Source: CAZKWG01 sp964615375
Lineage (GTDB): Bacteria; Myxococcota_A; UBA796; CAZKWG01
Assembly (NCBI GenBank): GCA_964615375.1
Contig: CAZTOW010000112.1
Coordinates: 1-6,534 of the forward strand
Direction of reading: 5' to 3'
Length of the DNA: 6,534 bases
The position numbers and the translations under genes were made by a program. The notes beneath the pieces were generated by a model. That model made no database searches. It saw only the letters and a program-made list of their open reading frames with translations, and was not told the origin of the DNA. Shown here piece by piece: positions 6,201-6,534 of this stretch; position 1 is the first letter of the stretch; each line of letters begins with the position of its first letter.

Positions 6201-6534
6201 ACGCCCCAGGTCTGGCTGGACCATCAGGTGGGAGAGGACGAGGATGGCGTGTTCCTGAGCTGGGACGCGGCTGAGGACCGCTTCGCGCCGGGCGTGCTGG
6301 ACGCGATGTGGGGGGCTTATGTTGGGTTGGTGGAGCGGCTGTGCGAGGAGGACGGCGCGTGGGACCGGCCGGCGGACGGGCTGGTGCCGGCGGCGCAGCT
6401 GGCGGTCCGGGCGCGGGTTAATCGGTGGGAGGGAGAGCCGCCGCGGAGGAGCCTGGTTGCCGGGTTTTTGGAGCAGGTCGGGGTGAGGCCGGACAAGGTG
6501 GCGGCCCGGGGGGTGGAGCAGAGCTTTACGTATG
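1..6534 (+). CDS. Non-ribosomal peptide synthetase, internal fragment (A-T | Cy-A(Cys)[repeat insert, MT]-T | Cy-A), partial at both ends
   Basis: Reading codons from position 3 gives 2177 residues with no stop. Both ends run off the window, so the start, ribosome binding site and termination are unseen. A cytoplasmic multidomain megasynthase is shown by the ordered NRPS core motifs: A9/A10 tail, T (LGGDS), Cy1-Cy7, A1-A8, an embedded SAM-methyltransferase-like domain, A9/A10, T, Cy1-Cy7 and A1. The complete module activates cysteine (code D-L-Y-N-M-S-L-I-W-K) and carries a heterocyclization domain with an intact DxxxxDxxS motif, so thiazoline formation is expected. No epimerization domain of the ordinary C-like type, oxidase, reductase or thioesterase is visible. 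Two features are odd: an in-frame palindromic-repeat insert between A2 and A3, and abrupt codon-usage blocks. Confidence in the family is very high. The final product and the pathway name are not recognised. Confidence 0.97.
222..458 (+). other. Thiolation (peptidyl carrier) domain T1
   Basis: About 75-80 residues following A10, beginning near ANELERAVASVWSDLLG and ending near NPTVASLAAAVG. This is the usual length for a carrier domain. The core motif FFQLGGDSLLAV contains the serine (codon 333-335) that would receive the 4'-phosphopantetheine arm from a phosphopantetheinyl transferase. It would carry the chain extended by the preceding A domain and present it as donor to Cy1, which starts about 35 residues after its end. 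The Asp before the Ser (GGDS) is common in carriers upstream of heterocyclization or epimerization domains. It is a paralogue of T2 (4803-5043), with the same PFF-LGGDSL core and the same EVPL helix region. Confidence 0.95.
498..1800 (+). other. Heterocyclization (condensation/cyclodehydration) domain Cy1
   Basis: A complete Cy domain of roughly 430 residues. It would form the amide between the T1-bound chain and the Cys on T2, then cyclize and dehydrate it to a thiazoline. Motifs are in the expected order: Cy1 FPLTEVQRAYWLGR (507-548); Cy2-like HDALRTIFLPDGTQ (from 661); the catalytic DxxxxDxxS as DVLLADGFS (903-929), which replaces the HHxxxDG of ordinary condensation domains; Cy3 LPPAPELP (near 1096); Cy5 GDFTLTSLL (1356-1382); Cy6 PVVFTSGL (1530-1553); and Cy7 TQTPQVWLDHQ (1608-1640). 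The Arg usually found before the Cy2 His is Ala here (EAHDALR). Both catalytic Asp residues are present, so the domain should be active. Its C-terminal end is nearly identical to that of Cy2. Confidence 0.96.
1711..1947 (+). repeat. Inter-module near-identical block, copy 1 (Cy C-terminus to A1)
   Basis: This 79-codon block matches 6298-6534 at 214 of 237 bases by my hand alignment (about 90%), with no indel. It covers the last part of Cy1, the Cy-A linker and the start of the A domain. The matched blocks share unusual codons (GCT TAT GTT GGG TTG near the start, TTT ACG TAT at the end). Copy 2 continues beyond the window edge, so the full length is unknown. Confidence 0.85.
2248..2328 (+). 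repeat. Palindromic repeat unit R0 (inverted, diverged copy)
   Basis: An 81-base unit starting with the shared ATGGCGGCTGGGCCG lead-in (2251-2265). It contains two adjacent perfect hairpins: GCCCC and GGGGC arms with a TTC loop (2279-2291), and CCTTCTCCC and GGGAGAAGG arms with a GGG loop (2293-2313). Its reverse complement aligns with the cores of R1 and R2, sharing the TTCTCCCCCCGGGAGA-type centre, so it is a diverged copy in the opposite orientation. It is translated in frame as a peptide containing PHPPLRGTFSRGEKG. Confidence 0.85.
2329..2472 (-). repeat. Palindromic repeat unit R1 (first of two tandem 144-base copies)
   Basis: A 144-base unit followed immediately by R2. A 69-base segment (2387-2455) is identical to 2531-2599. 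The core holds a perfect hairpin with CCCTCTCCC and GGGAGAGGG arms and a CCC loop (2393-2413), and a second hairpin with GGCGC and GCGCC arms (2415-2427). An outer CTCCCCCTC (from 2389) can alternatively pair with GAGGGGGAG just after the second hairpin. Strand is given relative to R0. Translated on +, it contains PPPLPPGEGGAQRRVRGSS. Confidence 0.9.
2473..2616 (-). repeat. Palindromic repeat unit R2 (second tandem 144-base copy)
   Basis: A direct repeat of R1 at an offset of exactly 144 bases. The 5' 59 bases differ from R1 at about 12 positions, while the 69-base core (2531-2599) is identical. Hairpins lie at 2537-2557 and 2559-2571. Reading frame and translation match R1 (PPPLPPGEGGAQRRVRGSS, then GHAESSS). 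Downstream it joins directly to the conserved A-domain sequence leading to motif A3. Confidence 0.9.
3525..4652 (+). other. Embedded ('stuffed') SAM-methyltransferase-fold domain in the Cys A domain (C-/N-methyltransferase, or thiazoline epimerase relative)
   Basis: About 375 residues inserted between motifs A8 and A9. The boundaries are clear because the preceding A domain has the same AW(V/I)VP and DDLR...LPDHMVP flanks without the insert. A helical lid-like N-terminal part (FHRWTRRALRLLAEAGHL, then LPEILRGRTNPLEILFEGG) precedes the SAM-binding motif I LEFGGGTGGTT (4098-4130). Next come YTFTDVSRYFL (from 4167) with the acidic ribose-binding position, YDIDRDP, a post-motif VLHAARRL (from 4320), VAPGGVLALIE and FDHFEDTDLR (from 4458). 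This is the family found inside A domains of pyochelin- and yersiniabactin-type synthetases. Members methylate the ring nitrogen or the alpha carbon (giving 4-methylthiazoline), or in a non-methylating variant epimerize the aryl-thiazoline. The intact ExGxGTGG motif favours SAM binding, but motif reading alone does not separate methyltransferase from epimerase. Confidence 0.88.
4803..5043 (+). other. Thiolation (peptidyl carrier) domain T2
   Basis: About 80 residues, from ERRAPSTPLERAVYGVF to NPSAASLAATLGQ, directly after A10 of the cysteine A domain. The core FFALGGDSLSAV carries the phosphopantetheine serine (codon 4917-4919). It would hold the cysteine, then the thiazoline intermediate acted on by the embedded methyltransferase-like domain, and pass it to Cy2, whose first motif starts about 17 residues after this domain. 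It is close to T1 in sequence and length. Confidence 0.95.
5085..6390 (+). other. Heterocyclization domain Cy2
   Basis: A complete second Cy domain, paralogous to Cy1 at an offset of 4587 bases. Motifs: Cy1 FPLTDIQRAYWLGR (5094-5135); Cy2-like HDALRTVVLPDG (with QT instead of the usual R before His); catalytic DxxxxDxxS as DVLIADGWS (5493-5519); LPSAPALPLSRLP (Cy3, near 5683); Cy5 GDFTLTDLL (5943-5969); Cy6 PVVFTSGL (6117-6140); and Cy7 SQTPQVWLDHQ (6195-6227). Most motif offsets from Cy1 are exactly 4587, with one compensated single-codon indel before the DxxxxDxxS. It would condense the thiazoline-bearing chain with the next residue (Cys, Ser or Thr, unknown) and cyclize it, giving a second azoline ring next to the first. 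Confidence 0.96.
6298..6534 (+). repeat. Inter-module near-identical block, copy 2 (truncated by the window end)
   Basis: The partner of 1711-1947 at an offset of 4587 bases (1529 codons), in the same reading frame. It is G-rich and TTG/GGG-rich like copy 1, and unlike the Cy2 sequence just upstream of it. This pattern is typical of duplication or gene conversion between NRPS modules. Confidence 0.85.
6420..6534 (+). other. Adenylation domain, N-terminal fragment, partial
   Basis: The linker VNRWEGEPPRRSLVAGFLEQV leads into the start of a further A domain. The window ends within motif A1 (FTY). Sequence and codon choice match the A domain starting at 1830 almost exactly, but the specificity-determining region is outside the window, so the substrate cannot be read. 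Whether this A domain also carries the palindromic-repeat insert between A2 and A3 cannot be seen. Confidence 0.9.

Overview
The window is one uninterrupted reading frame on the + strand (codons start at position 3; 2177 sense codons, no stop, open at both edges). It encodes an internal piece of a very large modular non-ribosomal peptide synthetase (NRPS). No start codon, promoter, terminator or RNA gene can be assigned. The very high GC content, the synthetase type and a proteobacterial/myxobacterial style of GC-rich palindromic repeat suggest a Gram-negative, high-GC producer, most plausibly a myxobacterium-like organism. That taxonomic guess is inference only.

Layout: the C-terminal tail of an adenylation (A) domain (1-~215); a thiolation/carrier domain T1 (~222-458); a complete heterocyclization domain Cy1 (~498-1800); a complete A domain (~1830-4790) whose ten-residue code reads D-L-Y-N-M-S-L-I-W-K, i.e. 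cysteine; a second carrier domain T2 (~4803-5043); a second complete heterocyclization domain Cy2 (~5085-6390); and the first residues of the next A domain (~6420-6534). The order is ..A-T | Cy-A(Cys)-T | Cy-A.., with a module period of 4587 bases (1529 codons).

The cysteine A domain is interrupted twice. Between core motifs A8 and A9 it carries a SAM-methyltransferase-fold domain of about 375 residues (3525-4652). Such 'stuffed' domains occur in pyochelin- and yersiniabactin-type synthetases, where they methylate or epimerize the ring-forming cysteine. Between motifs A2 and A3 it carries about 123 codons made of three copies of a GC-rich palindromic, REP/BIME-like element (2248-2616; one copy in one orientation, two tandem copies in the other). 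These are read through in frame without a stop. This is the most unusual thing in the window.

The repeat insert also sits on a sharp change of base and codon composition. Upstream (about 1730-2240) the coding strand is G-rich and Leu is CTG/TTG; downstream (about 2620-3520) it is C-rich and Leu is almost always CTC. The G-rich block recurs at 6300-6534 and is about 90% identical to the first copy, and the C-rich block recurs at the start of the window. The gene is therefore a mosaic of sub-domain blocks that have been duplicated or homogenized between modules.

Together the domains would load cysteine, condense it with the upstream chain, cyclodehydrate it to a thiazoline, probably methylate or epimerize it, and hand it to a second heterocyclization domain. 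The likely product contains consecutive azoline rings, possibly a 4-methylthiazoline.
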